From: Brachypodium distachyon
Lineage: Eukaryota > Streptophyta > Magnoliopsida > Poales > Poaceae
NCBI RefSeq assembly: GCF_000005505.3
Contig: NC_016132.3
Span: forward strand, 27,828,501 to 27,892,500
DNA length: 64,000 nucleotides
Direction of reading: 5' to 3'
How positions within the stretch are numbered: position 1 is the first letter of the stretch; every line of letters begins with the position of its first letter. Below are positions 21,941 through 33,124 of this stretch, piece after piece. Below the pieces are notes generated by a model that worked only from the letters and a program-made list of their open reading frames with translations, did no database searches and was not told the origin of the DNA. Both the position numbers and the translations under genes were made by a program.

Positions 21941-23017
21941 TCACGGGTAGAACTTGCGCAGGTGCTCAATATTCCAACTATTTTGCACCGGCAAGCCATC
22001 TTCGGTTTTCAGCCGGACAGCCCCTGGTCTGGTCACCTGCACTACCCGGAAAGGGCCCTCCCATTTCGGAGTCAACTTGTTCCCGGCGTTCGTTCCTTGT
22101 ATCCAGCGCAGGACAAGGTCTCCGTTCTCGAGCCCCCGGGGACGGACTCGCCTATCGTGGTAACGACGGAGTCCCTGCTGGTAGCGCGCCGCTCGCACAG
22201 CAGCCCGGCATCGAAGCTCTTCCATGAAGTTTAGATCGTCAACCCTTTGCTCGTGTTGGCTGGTGTTGCCGTACACGCGTACTCGGGGAGATCCGTGCTT
22301 GAGCTCGAGGGGCAGCACCGCTTCTGCCCCGTAAACAAGGGCGAAAGGGGTTTCGCCCGTTGCCCGACTAGGTGTGGTCCTGATTGACCACAGCACGGGC
22401 TGGAGTTCTTCAACCCAGTGTTTCCCGTGGCCTTTGGGCTTGTCAAAGGTTCTCGTCTTGAACCCCTGCAGCACTACTGCGTTAGCTCGCTCCGCCTGCC
22501 CGTTACTCCTCGGGTGAGCAACGGACGCGAAGTGCAACTTGGTGCCCATGCCCTCGCAGTAGGCTTGGAACACCGTGCTCGTGAATTGCGTGCCATTGTC
22601 GGTGATGACGCCGTTAGGCACACCAAACCGGCACACAATGTTCTTGAAAAACTTGATGGCCACCTGGGCGGTCACCTTCCGCACTGGTTCCACTTCCAGC
22701 CACTTGGAGAACTTGTCGATGGCCACGAACAAATACTCGTAGCCGCCGACCGCCCTCGGCAACTTGCCAACGATGTCCAGCCCCCAGATCGCGAACGGCC
22801 ACGAGGCCGGGATGACATGCAGGGCCTGCGCCAGTTGGTTGTTCTTCTTTGAATGGAACTGGCACGCTTCGCACGTCTTCACCAGCTGCTCCGCGTCGGC
22901 CAGGGCCGTGGGCCAGTAAAAACCGTGCCGAAACGCCTTGCCGGCTAGAGCTTGGGAGGCCACATGGTGGGAGCATGTGCCTCGATGTATCTCCTCTAAC
23001 AGCGCGCGCGCTTCGTC
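21941..23017 (-). pseudogene. Integrase of Tat-like copy I
   Basis: A 340-codon open stretch (22963-21941) holds the end of the HHCC zinc-binding region (CEACQFHSKK) and the DDE core: GLDIVGKLP, ITDNGTQFTS and HPRSNGQAERAN. The C-terminal domain includes KLTPKWEGPFRV and it stops after the HLRKFYP end. Integrase would insert the cDNA into the genome. Most of it is intact, but it is cut off from RT-RNase H by a stop at 23018. There the copy II sequence CCGCAAG reads CTGTAAG, two C-to-T changes that create TAA. Confidence 0.9.
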
Positions 23018-24301
23018 TTACAGCACGCAGATGAGCTTGATCCCATTCGCACGCCTGCGGTAGAGGTTTTCATCCACCACAGTGTACATTTTGGCTTGCC
23101 GCACCACTCGCTCCATGGCAACGTCATCTTCCAGGAGGGCCTCCCCCTTCAAGTAGCGGGCGATTTCCACCGCCCAGGGAGGGGTCTCCCTGCCAACGCA
23201 CGCCGCTATGTCAGCGGCATGGGCACCCGCTGTCGCGGGGTTTCCTTCGGTTGCGGGAGGGGCGTCTCCGGCAACTAGCTTGGGGGCGACCGAAGGAGCC
23301 GCTTGCTTCTGGCAGAACACCCCCGCCGGGGGTTTCCGGCGTTCTGCTGCCATCTTGGACAGCTCGTCAGCCGCGAAGTTGTCCTTCCGCTTGACGTGCT
23401 CGAACCGCAAACCCTTGAACTTGCGTTCTAGCTTGCGGACTTCCTCCACATATGGTGCCATTTGCGGGCAGTCGTAGTCCTTGTTCACCTGGTTGATCAC
23501 GAGCTGGGAGTCCCCGCGAACAATCAGGCGCTTGATTTTGAGGACGATCGCTGCCCGTAATCCGGCAAGCAAACCCTCGTACTCCGCCATGTTGTTGGTG
23601 GAGTTTGGGAAATCAAGTTGGATAGCGAACCTCAGCTGGTCCCCTGTTGGTGACTCGATGACGACCCTGGCGCCAGCTCCTTGGAGACTGAACGCGCCGT
23701 CGAAGTAGAGGACCCAGTGGCCTTCTTCTAGCTTGCCGGGCAGGCTGGTCTCCGGCCCCTCCTCTTCCACGCTCGTCGACGTCCATTCTGCGACGAAGTC
23801 CACCAGGGGCGCACTCTTGATGCTCTTGGAGTTGGTGAAGTGGAGGTCAAACTCTGACACCTCCATCCTCCATTCGGCCACCCTTCTGGTAGCTTCACGG
23901 CTGGTGAGGGCTTGCTCCAGGCAGAACCCTGACACCACCGTGACGCGGTGTGCCTGGAAGTAGTGGCGCAGCTTGCGGGACGCGAGCAGGACCCCCAGAA
24001 GGAGCTTCTGCACTTGCGGGTACCTCGTTCGGGCATCGCGCAACACCGTACTGACGAAGTACACCGGGTGCTGCACTAGCCGCTTGCGCGGTGCTGGGGT
24101 TACCGGCTTAGGGGTGGTCCCTGGGCCCGAGGCGGTTGCTGGGGGCTACTCAGCCCCTTGCCCCGCAGCCTCAGTCCCCAGAATGTCTTCCTCCCTCTCG
24201 GCAACCAGCACCGAGCTGACCACCTGGTCAGTCGCTGCTAGGTAGAGTAGCAGCGGCTTGCCCGACTTGGGGGCAACGAGGACGGGCGGCGACCTCAGGT
24301 A
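23018..24301 (-). pseudogene. RNase H region (two RNase H-like domains), copy I
   Basis: 24076-23018 is open. It starts [19 protein letters not shown] and passes through the gypsy-type connection/RNase H remnant ([15 protein letters not shown]). It then enters a second RNase H with [43 protein letters not shown] and [11 protein letters not shown], matching the D-E-D-D layout. An additional archaeal-like RNase H is a known mark of Tat elements. A proline/glycine-rich linker (24077-24301) with stops connects it to RT. Confidence 0.85.
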
Positions 24302-25182
24302 CTACTTGAGTTCCCGGAACGCCGCTTCGGTCTCGATGGTCCAGTCAACCGGACCCTTCTTCTTCATTACCTTGAAGAAAGGCAGGGCGCGTTCGCCCAG
24401 CCTTGAGATGAAGCGGCCCAACGCGGCAACGCAACCGTTGAGGTGCTGGACATCTTTCACCTTGTGGGGAGCCTCCATCTTCTCGATAGCCTCTATCTTC
24501 TGTGGGTTGGCTTGTATCCCCCTATGAGAAACCAGGAAATCCAGAAGCTGTCCCGAGTCCACACCAAAGGTGCACTTCTCAAGGTTCAGCTTGAGTTTGA
24601 TCCTGCGGAGGTTGTGAAACGTCTCCCGCAGGTCATCAATCAGCGAGTCCCCACAGTTCGACTTGACGACGATGTCGTCCATGTAAGCCTCCACATTTCA
24701 GCCTAGCTGGGGTCCCAAACACTCGTGCAACGCGCGTTGGAATGTTGAGCCCGCGTTCTTCAACCCGAAAGGCATGCATGTATAACAGTAGCAGCCAACC
24801 GGGGTGATGAACGCTGTTTTCTCCTCGTCTTCGACTGTCATCTTGATTTTATGGTAGCCGGAAAAAGCATCCAAAAAGCTCAACAGATCGCAACCAGCAG
24901 TGGAATCGACTATTTGATCAATGCGGGGCATAGGGAAAGGATCCTTGGGACACGCACGGTTCAGATCACTAAAATCTACACACATGCGAAGCTTATTCCC
25001 CGCCTTGGTACTCCTACAGGGTTAGCTAACCAGGTGGGGTACAGAACTTCCCTGATAGCCCCGGGAGCCTTGAGCTTGTCCACTTCTTGCTTGATGAAAT
25101 CCTTCCGCTCCTGCGCCTGCCGGCGGATCTTCTGCTTGACGGGGCTGGCGTCCGGGCGCACCGTGAGTCGATGCTCAATCAC
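24302..25182 (-). pseudogene. Reverse transcriptase of Tat-like copy I
   Basis: Three open pieces carry the RT fingers and palm: KAPGAIREVLYPTWLANPV, MCVDFSDLNRACPKDPFP, DLLSFLDAFSGYH, TCMPFGLKNAGSTFQRA, and the catalytic AYMDDIVVKS near 24680. The thumb (LEKCTFGVDSGQLLDFLVSH) follows. A stop just before the YMDD piece (24698) and a frameshift near 24980 inactivate it. Confidence 0.9.
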
Positions 25183-25278
25183 GTCCCTGGGGACTCCGGG
25201 AAGATCCGACGGCTCCCAAGGGAAGACCCGACGGCTCCCGTCGGCATTCTCCCGGAGGAAGGTGATGAGGGCGCTTTC

Positions 25279-26193
25279 CTATTCGGCAGTAAGGTTCGCA
25301 CCGACGGTGACGGTGCGTTCCTTGTTGCCGGCTTGGAGGGGCAGCTTCTTCACCTTGGTGGCCTCCTCCCGGAGCTTCTGGCCCTTGCTGGGGCACGAGC
25401 TCGAGCCTGCACTTCCCTCGGCAAGCTCTTGCGGGGCAGCGCGGGCCTTCTTCGTTGCTGGGCCGTCGCCCGACGAGCCTTCGTCCACGGCGATGTCTTC
25501 GTCACCGCTGTCGGCTGCGGCGGCGGCCCTGACGACCTCGCCAACGCACCAGGCTGCGTCCTTGAGGTCGCACCTAATGGAGAGAACTCCATACACGGAC
25601 GACATCTTCATAACGCCGGAGGCGCAATGCATAGCCGCCATGAACTTGATCAGCGCAGGCCGACCAAGGATCCCGTTGTAGGGCAATGGGGTGTGCGCCA
25701 CGTCGAACACTATGTGCTCGGTCCGAAACGCTTCCCGGGACCCGAAGGTCACCGGCAGCGTGATGCCCCCCAGGGGGCGCACGATCCCGGGGTTTATTCC
25801 CCGTAATGGCTCGGTGGGCTTCAGCTATTCCACCGGCAGCTGTAGTTTCTCCACCAACCTGGTGGATAGGAGGTTCAGCCCTCTTCCGCTGTCCACCAGA
25901 ACCTTGGTCACCGTCATGTTGCTGATGATCGGTGAGACCACGAAGGGTATGACCCCGGAACCCAGCTGCCGTGCTGGGCGATCGTCAGCGCTGAAGGTCA
26001 TCGGCCCGTGTGACCACCTCAGCGGCTGCTGCGGCTCTGTGTCCGGCAACAGTGCGCACACGTGGCGGGTGAGGCGCTTTACCGCGGCATGGGATGGGAG
26101 AGCATAGGCTCCCCCATGGATACAGGCGATGCCGCGAGGCTCCTGAAAGCCGGCTCGTCGCTGCCAGTGCAGTCGGATTCGCGCTGCTCCCAA
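25279..26193 (-). pseudogene. Aspartic protease region of Tat-like copy I
   Basis: KVLVDSGRGLNLLSTRLVEK supplies the D-S-G active-site motif. Downstream are GIVRPLGGITLPVTFGSREA and PYNGILGRPALIKFMA, typical of gypsy pepsin-like proteases. A stop after KLQLPVE (25825) splits the domain. The enzyme would mature the gag-pol polyprotein. Confidence 0.85.
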
Positions 26194-26883
26194 GCGCGAG
26201 CCCTGTCGCGTCCCCGGGGAGGGCGCTCCCTGCCTCGGCCCCGCTCTGGGGTCGTTCGGGCAATTTCGGGAGAGATGCCCGATGTCGCCGCAGTTGAAGC
26301 AGGCGCCAGCAGCACGACGCTCCTCATGGCGCTGCTCGCGCCGCTGTTTGATACCCTGCAGGATGCGGCACTCCTGCGCGTCGTGGGTGGAGTTTGCGTG
26401 GATGGGGCAGCGGGGCTCGTCGCCCTGCTTGCCGCCAGACCCGCCACCGGGCGAGGCCTTCTTGGCAGGCCTCGCAGCAGGAGTCCCCGACTCTGCAGCG
26501 AGGACTTGCTTTCCACTGCGCTTGCGGGAGCCCTTCTTCTACGAACCCTCTCCTGGGCTCGCGGCAGCCTTAGCTGCGAGTTCGGGTGCTAAGCGCCCTT
26601 CCTCGGCCATGGCGCACTTGTGTGCCAGGGCGTATAGGTCCTGTGTCGTCCGGATCCGATGCGTGCTCAGCTTCTCGTGCATCTTGGGGTCGCGGACGTT
26701 GATGGCAAAGGTGTTGATGATGGCGGCTGCCTCCGCCTCCGGGATAGAGTAGGAGAGGTTGGAGAAGCGGTTGACGAAGCTCCGCAACGTCTCCCGGCTT
26801 CTGCACAACGGTGTGCAGTTCTGCCATGGTTCTCGGACGCTTGTAGCCGCCCTGGAACACGCTCACAAATTGCTCACGCGGGT
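26079..26883 (-). pseudogene. Gag C-terminal part of copy I, with zinc knuckle
   Basis: Includes FVNRFSNLSYSIPEAEAAAI, RIRTTQDLYALAHKC and, in another frame, the CCHC knuckle CFNCGDIGHLSRNC near 26265-26310. The coding sequence is continued at 28045-28355 after the solo LTR insertion. Frameshifts are present near 26800 and 26535. Gag forms the capsid and binds RNA. Confidence 0.85.
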
Positions 26884-26888
26884 CCGCT
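26884..26888. repeat. Left target-site duplication of the solo LTR
   Basis: CCGCT, against CTGCC on the other side (28040-28044). The matching uninterrupted site in copy III reads CCGCC, so each copy differs from it by one C-to-T change. Confidence 0.7.
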
Positions 26889-28039
26889 TGAAAGATCGAG
26901 TATGTCACAGAGGGGGGGGTGAATGTGACCAGTTTTTATTCTTTCTTCAAAAATGAAGACTGAAGACTGAAGGCAGTCACAATATTTCAACAATAGAGAC
27001 TACACCAATTTTAGAGTTGCAGCGGAAAGAAGAAAGATGAACAGTTTTAGCAGCAGCAATGAAGACAGAACACAATGAATCAGTTATACTTCACAGAGTA
27101 AAAGTTGAGGAACGAAATCACCAAGACTGAAGACACAGGGATTTGTTTTCGAAGTTCAGATTGTTGGCACAATCCTACATCTCCGTTGAGGGGGCTGAGT
27201 CACACAAGACTCGCGGACACACAAGTCCACCCAATCCTCCTAAGCTAAGACCGAAGTCTCGCCCAGTTACTCGTGGTAGATCTTGAGGTGATCTCCAGAC
27301 CTTCACAGACTGATTGATGGCAAATCACAATCTTCGATTGCTCTTCTACACTGGCTCCTAGCCGTCTAGGTGATGCCAATTACGAAGAGTAACAAGCTTC
27401 AAGTGCTCGGCTAGAGAGGGGATCCCATTCTTCACGCTTAGTTCAGCTCTAAGGGTTTTATCAGGTGTTCTTCAAAACAACTCACTCGGGATCACCACCG
27501 AATTCTTTCGGGGTGGGTCGTCTTATATAGCCGGCCACGGCTGATTTGGCACTTTGTCTCACAACGGTTTGATTAGGTGGTCAAGCACAAAAGCAACAGA
27601 TTTTCAAACACATTTGAACTTAGAGTGAAGACTTCACGCGGAAGTTTCTGTGAAGTTTGAAATGCTTCATTCTTCACTCCGACGAAAAACACACACAGAA
27701 AATGGTTTTCGCCTAAGCTGAACATGAAGAATAAGGTGTCACCTAAACCAGCTCCACACTTCAAAGCCCCCTTAATAGTACGGCGTTCCTATACTCAAGT
27801 GAAAGAAAGCTACGGAAAGACCTATGAAGAATGTTATGCTTCACGTTCTTCACCGTTCTTCACTGAGTTTTTCATACTTCACGCCAGCACCTGTACTTCA
27901 ATTTTTAGGGGTCATCGATGCTGGTTAGAACAATTCTTCTAAGGAACTAAAACCTGAAACACTCAGTGTAACTCATTAGTTCCTCAACCATGTTGTCATC
28001 ATTCATCAAAACCCATACAGGGGCAAGGTTTCCCTTTCA
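26889..28039 (-). mobile_element. Solo LTR of a Sirevirus-like copia element, 1151 bp
   Basis: Ends are TGAAAG and CTTTCA, a 6-bp inverted repeat. On the minus strand it runs from TGAAAGGGAAACC to CTCGATCTTTCA. It has a minus-strand TATA box within GGCTATATAAGACG near 27518-27527, and near its end the CACCCCCCCCTCTGTGAC string typical of grass Sirevirus LTRs. It interrupts gag of copy I with a 5-bp duplication and no internal region, as expected after LTR-LTR recombination. Confidence 0.82.
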
Positions 28040-28044
28040 CTGCC

Positions 28045-28355
28045 CAAGTGGCGATGGACCCGGCAGGCAGGTTGAGCAGCCAGGTTCTCGCTGATCCTTT
28101 CAGGACCATCGGGAACCAGTTGGCTCTAACCTTGTCGTCGGCGCCGATGGCATGCATCCCCAACGTGTAGGTCAGGAGGAAATCCTTGGGATTTACGGTC
28201 CCATCGTACGTACTGAACGCGGCCGCTCAGAACTTGCGGGGCCATGTCACCCGCCGTAACTCGCGTGTGAACGCGGTGCAGCCGTCCTCGAGGCCCATAG
28301 GAGCATCCTCCTACTCCTGCGGGCGCTGGCGCTCTATCTCGCGCCGCCGCCGCCG
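28045..28355 (-). pseudogene. Gag N-side fragment of copy I
   Basis: Corresponds to the copy II gag segment around 35000-35290 (MHAIGADDKVRANWFPMVLK region). It ends at 28355 in a repeat-rich CGCCGCCGCCGCC stretch where Sirevirus-like DNA begins. Confidence 0.75.
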
Positions 28356-28681
28356 TTCTATTTAGATTGCGTTTGAATGCAAGTGCAAAGAGCTTTCGGA
28401 GTGTGAGAAATTCTTCATAATCTTCAGAAGCAAGGGTGTGCATCGTGTACAGGGTTAGAGCAGAAATGATAAGAATTCATACATGCTCATAAATTGAAGT
28501 AAACAGATGCAGCACCAACAAGTATTGAAGTAAATATGCAAGCATGAGGAATGAAGATGCATGAAGATTAAATTTATTACAGGCATTTCAGAATCCTCTT
28601 GCAAGAGGCAATATTTAGTGTACTTCAACAAAACCAAGAGTTTTAAACCACACAAAAGCGAAAACAGACAAAAAGGCAAAA

Positions 28682-28729
28682 CTCCCCCTGCATCAAAAAG
28701 CAAAACCTCCCCCTGACTCCTTCTCCCCC
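28682..28729 (-). other. Cluster of three AGGGGGAG polypurine motifs
   Basis: Plus-strand CTCCCCCT at 28682, 28707 and 28721, giving three minus-strand AGGGGGAG motifs just after the ORF stop and after TTGATGCCAAAG. Repeated PPTs of this kind are a known Sirevirus signature. Confidence 0.7.
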
Positions 28730-28760
28730 TTTGGCATCAAGTTGCCAAAAAGGTTGAAGA

Positions 28761-31700
28761 CTACTGGCTTGGTGTAGCGTCGCTGTCTTCAGGCTTCAGA
28801 ACGTCGGGGTAGTGCTTGACGAGGAAGTCTTGAAGTAAGGTACTGGTCTTCTCTTCGCGTGACACCTGCTTCTTCAGGAGTACCTGCTGATTCTTCAACA
28901 GAGCGACCTGTTTCTCCAGGAGATCCTGCTGATCTTCAATCTTGCGGGAGAGCTTCACAACGAGATTCTTCAAGGAACCATTCTTGTCGGAGCTGGTCTC
29001 ATACTGAGAATCAGATGGACGAAGTGCTTGCTTCAACTGCGGTTGCGACGGGATGGGCTGTGAAGACTCCGGGCGATCAGAAACTGAAGTAGGAGGAAGC
29101 ACAGACGGCTCTGGATCTTGAGGCTTTAGCGAAAAGTACTTGTGCTGATGCTCCAACTCAAAACTCTTCTCAGACAACTGCAGGATGATCGTCATAATCT
29201 GGGGTGCATAGGGCAGAGCACGTACACGGTCTGCTGAAGCATGGGTGATGGTCTGAAGAATATAGTCTCCAAAATCTTTCTTCTCACCCTTGAAGATGGC
29301 AAGCAGCAGATTGCGGTGAAAACCGGCTATCTTGCTAGAACTGCCTTGCTTGGGAGAGAGAGTGAAACGGAGAATGTCACTGAGAATCTTCACTTCAGGC
29401 TTCAATCCAGCCAGTCCTCCATAGGCGTCAGAGAATCCTTCTTCATAGAGAATGGCAATGTCTTCATCTGAGGCAACCTTTTCTTCATGGATCTTAGGTT
29501 GGCCATCGAACTCAGCGAGACCAAGGAAATCCTTGAAGTGCCTGGATGTGCAGCTGTGCTTGTCACCATCTGTCATCTAGTAGATGTTGTATCCCTTTGA
29601 GTTGTCTTCAAATCTGCAGACCTTTCTGCCGAAAGTAGCATAGAACTGAAGAATCAGCTCATCATTCCAATTCTGGCAGGTCTGAACAAACTTGAGCAGA
29701 TGCATATTATTAAGAGCATTCGCAGCAGTCATGACACCACTCTGACGATTGATGGCGAACCATTCATCATTGATGTACTTCATCTTGGCAAAGTGGGTCC
29801 GTGGCAGAAGAATCTGCGCATAGTAGTCCTGCAGCTCAAAAGACCAAAACCTCCGGTCTTTAGCTGATGTCTCCTCCTTGTACTTCAGCCCATTCTCCAG
29901 CCTCATGAGGTGAAGCTCAGCGTTCTTCAGGGTCTTGAAGTAAACCTTCTCTCGGTCAGAGGATATAGGCATCTTTGGCTTGGGAGACAACAGCTCGCGG
30001 TTGTCTTCAGACACAGTCTGAGATCTCACAAGCATCCTTGAGAGTCTCCTGTCTTCACGATCCTTAGCGAGTCCGGATCTCTTTTCTTCGGCACAGGCTT
30101 GAGCAAATCTTCTGGCAGACGGTCAATCTCCATTAGATCATCAGAGGCCTGCGCGGGGTCTCTCTCTTCTTCCTTCTTCTCTTCTTCCTTCTCTTCTTCT
30201 TTCTTCTCATCACTTGAGGAATTTGGGTCGGACGGGTCTAACGGGTCAGACGGGGCAACAAACTTCTTCTTAACCACTTTCTTCACACGAACTTCCGGCG
30301 TTGGCACTGGGGCATCTGCATCAGTTTCTGCGTCATTGGCATGCAAATCACTGGCTTCAGCTTCGAAGTCACAGGTTCTTCCTTCTTCAGCAGAGGCATC
30401 CACTGATTCAGTGCGAGGCAACGAGCTACTGGTGGGGGGTTCCTCAGGACGGGTGATGTCTTCTTGGTTCTTCCCCAGCACCTCATCACCTTCTTCCTGT
30501 TGAGTGGTGTGCTCAGACAGTACTGTGGGGGATGAAGCAGCTTGTTCCTGTTCCTCAGCAAGTGAAGTAAGCTTGACTGTTGATGTATCTGGCACAAGTG
30601 TGTGAATAGCTTTCTTCAGAGGAACTGCCGCAGATGATGAAGTGGAGGAACTTCTTCCGGCAGGAACTTTGATCTTCAAACCAAACTCTTTGGCAGTCTT
30701 CTTTACTTCAGCGATCTGAGACGCCTGACGAGTCATAGTGATCTTCTTTGACAGGACGGTCTGAGGTAAATCCTGACTTTCTTTAGTGTCAGAGGGGACA
30801 GCTGAATCATGTCTAGCCTTGAGGCCGATCTCACGACTGGTCTCACGAGCTGCATCCCTCGTCTTCTCATATTCTGTCTTCTCCCGATCAACTTCTTCAT
30901 TTCCGCCCTGTACTTCAGGCGTTTTCTCGGCGGCTTTCTTCCTTGCTTCACTCTTAGCCTTATCAGCCATCAGGCTTTTGGCTGCTTGTTTCATCTGCTC
31001 AGCGAGCAAAGCTTTGTTCTTCTTCTTCTCAAGCTCAGGTTGAGTTTTCAATGCAAGTTCCTTTTCTTTCTTCAGGGCGATGAGGTCAGCCATTTTCTTC
31101 TCTTGGGCTTCCTTCTCAGCCTTCTTCTTCTGCAATTCAGTAGCTTTCTTCTCCTTCAAGGCAGCCTTTTCCTTCTCCTTCTCAACACGTTCCTTCTCAG
31201 CATGGTCTTCTTCTTCTAACCGCTTGGCAACACGCAAACTGCGGTTCTGCTCCCATTCTTCAGCCCGATTCTTGGCAACAATCAGGCCTTCAACATGACT
31301 CATGAGAGAATCCGGGAGCGTTCCTTCATTGAAAGCAGCAAGCAGAACTGGATCAATGTGAACAACTTGAGGAGGATATGGAATTTCTCCAGAGGCCATG
31401 GCGGCAGCAGTAGCAGCAGCAGCATCCTTGGATGAGGAACCGGGTCCAACAGCAGAGGCTTTCCTAGCTTTCTTCAGATCCTTCTTGAACTGTTTCTCTG
31501 CGTCTTCAGCGGCTTTCCTCTTCTCAGGCACCTTGTCCTTGCCTTTGGAGTCTTCACTGGGCTTGTTGCGAGGCGCAAGAGGAGACAGTGAAGAACCTCT
31601 GATCCTGGATGCTCTGGCAGGACCGCGCAATTCAATGGTAGGTTCAGACAGGAATACATCGCTGTCTTCAGTGTCTGAAGCCTTGGACTTGGGCTTCTTT

Positions 31701-32281
31701 GAGAGGTCAACGTAGTTGATATCTCTAATGATCTATAGAGCTCTTCTGTTGAATTCCTCACGGTGAGGTCCGCCTTCCTTGCGGGCAATATTGAAGTTTC
31801 CCAGCTTGGGAGCCGAGAAATACAGGTTGGCACTCTCCGCTTCCTTCGTTCTTCTCCGAATCTCAGCGGCTAACACACTAGAGTGCTTGTGGAGTATGTG
31901 CTGGAGGCGGTGCTTTCTCTTCATTCTAGTCTCCTCTTCCACATCTTCTTCTGAAGAATAGAAGACAAGGATTTCTTCAGCAGTGGGAGCAGGCACGTCC
32001 TTGAACTTCTTCACCTTCTCCTTCTTCTCTGCCTTGGGCTTGGACGCCACTTTCTTTCCACGACTGGGCAATACTTCATCAGGCCGTGGGGAGTTGATGG
32101 CATACTTCAGGCGCACACCAGGAGAGGGTGTCACTCTCAAAGGCACAGGGTCTTCAATTTCTTCATCTGAGTCTTCAATGTTTACTCTGGGAGAAATCGG
32201 CGGTGAGGGCTCAGGCGTTGAGTCAAACTGGTACCGTTCTTCTCTGTCAGAGTCATTGCTGGAGCGGGTAGAATCAGACAT
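28761..32281 (-). pseudogene. Long Lys/Glu-rich accessory ORF of the Sirevirus-like fragment
   Basis: The ATG at 32281 begins MSDSTRSSNDSDREERYQ. The frame stays open to 30026 except for one TAG (31735-31733), shifts near 30030, then runs to 28761 with another stop near 29577. The N-terminal third is acidic and Ser-rich. The middle (about 31200-30850) is a strong EKEKEKAALKEKK coiled coil. A conserved block near 29850-29640 has YYAQILLPRTHFAKMKYIND, DEWFAINRQSGVM and LLKFVQTCQNWNDELILQFY, familiar from grass transposon proteins. The C-terminus ends in a leucine-rich coiled coil (about 28960-28850). No transmembrane segment was seen, so an envelope role is unsupported. The role is unknown. Confidence 0.6.
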
Positions 32282-32890
32282 GGTGACACCTGTGAAGTAG
32301 AGGATACGAAGAATAGGCAAGAAGTACACAATTTCTCAGCAACAAAACGTTTTTAACAAAAGTTTTAGTTGAAGCAGATTTACTACGTTTGTGAAGAATG
32401 TCAGCTCTGTTCTTCAATGAAGACAGCTACACAGATCTAAACTGTAAAACTACTAAAGCTTCAATCCAGATCTGTTTAGCTAGAACTTCGGAAATACGGA
32501 GCACATCAACCTACGCAAACATAGCGATCTACTGGAGTGAGAATTTATCTAATGAAGATTTGAAGTGTACCTAGGATGAGCTTGGTGAAGAACAGAGGAA
32601 TCACTGAAACCCTAACCGCAAAGCCCTAACTCGGCGAGAGCAGTCAATCTACTACAGCAAACGAGGATTTTAGATGCGTTTGCTACGCGGAATCGATCTA
32701 AGAGGGGAAAAACGACGCTTGCCTGGAATTCCCGACTTGAATCGATGTAGAATAGTGACGGCGCTGAAGATCTGAGCTTGAAGAATGCGTCCGGGCGTTC
32801 GCGGCGAGGACGAGGTCGCGAGAGCTTCGAGCGCGAGAGCGGTGGATTTTGGGGGTTGAGGTGATTTTTCCGAGGAGGGGTGGAAATCCT

Positions 32891-32897
32891 TATATAG
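32891..32897 (-). promoter_or_regulatory. TATA box upstream of the accessory ORF
   Basis: Minus-strand TATATAAGG about 610 bp before the ATG. The intervening leader has a possible intron (donor GGTACACTTC near 32573, acceptor TTCACAG near 32288). Confidence 0.45.
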
Positions 32898-33124
32898 GGA
32901 GGTGAAAAAGGAGGATCTTACCGGTATCTTTCTATCCCAAAATTTCCGTTAGGATTTCCCCGTACAGTTTAAATTTCCTTAGAGATAAGATTTTACCGTT
33001 CGGAATGATTCGTGAAGACTACGGCAAAAACGGAGATTCTGTTAAAGTTGTATTCTTCAGAACTTTGAAGACCGACGGTTTTACTGAAAACAAAACTCAT
33101 TTTTGAAGAATCAAAATGCTTGCA

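Larger units (their letters stand above)
15017..28355 (-). mobile_element. Tat-like Ty3/gypsy copy I (minus), 5' end lost
   Basis: Minus-strand order: partial gag (28355-28045 and 26883-26079), protease, RT, RNase H, integrase, spacer with repeats, antisense gene on the plus strand, PPT and 3' LTR. The 5' LTR and gag N-terminus are missing beyond 28355, where Sirevirus-like DNA begins. A solo LTR interrupts gag. The antisense gene and the additional RNase H point to the Tat lineage. I do not name a family. Confidence 0.85.
28356..33124 (-). mobile_element. Sirevirus-like fragment: long accessory ORF and multiple PPTs
   Basis: Lies between the broken end of copy I and the 5' LTR of copy II. 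On the minus strand it has a promoter-like region, a long leader, an ORF of about 1170 codons, and three AGGGGGAG motifs. No pol or LTR is present. Assignment to Sireviruses rests on the PPT cluster and the nearby solo LTR of similar composition. Confidence 0.55.

Noticed and set aside
28761..32281. Labelling the long Sirevirus-associated ORF as an envelope gene
   Set aside because: No signal peptide or membrane segment could be seen; composition is Lys/Glu-rich coiled coil.
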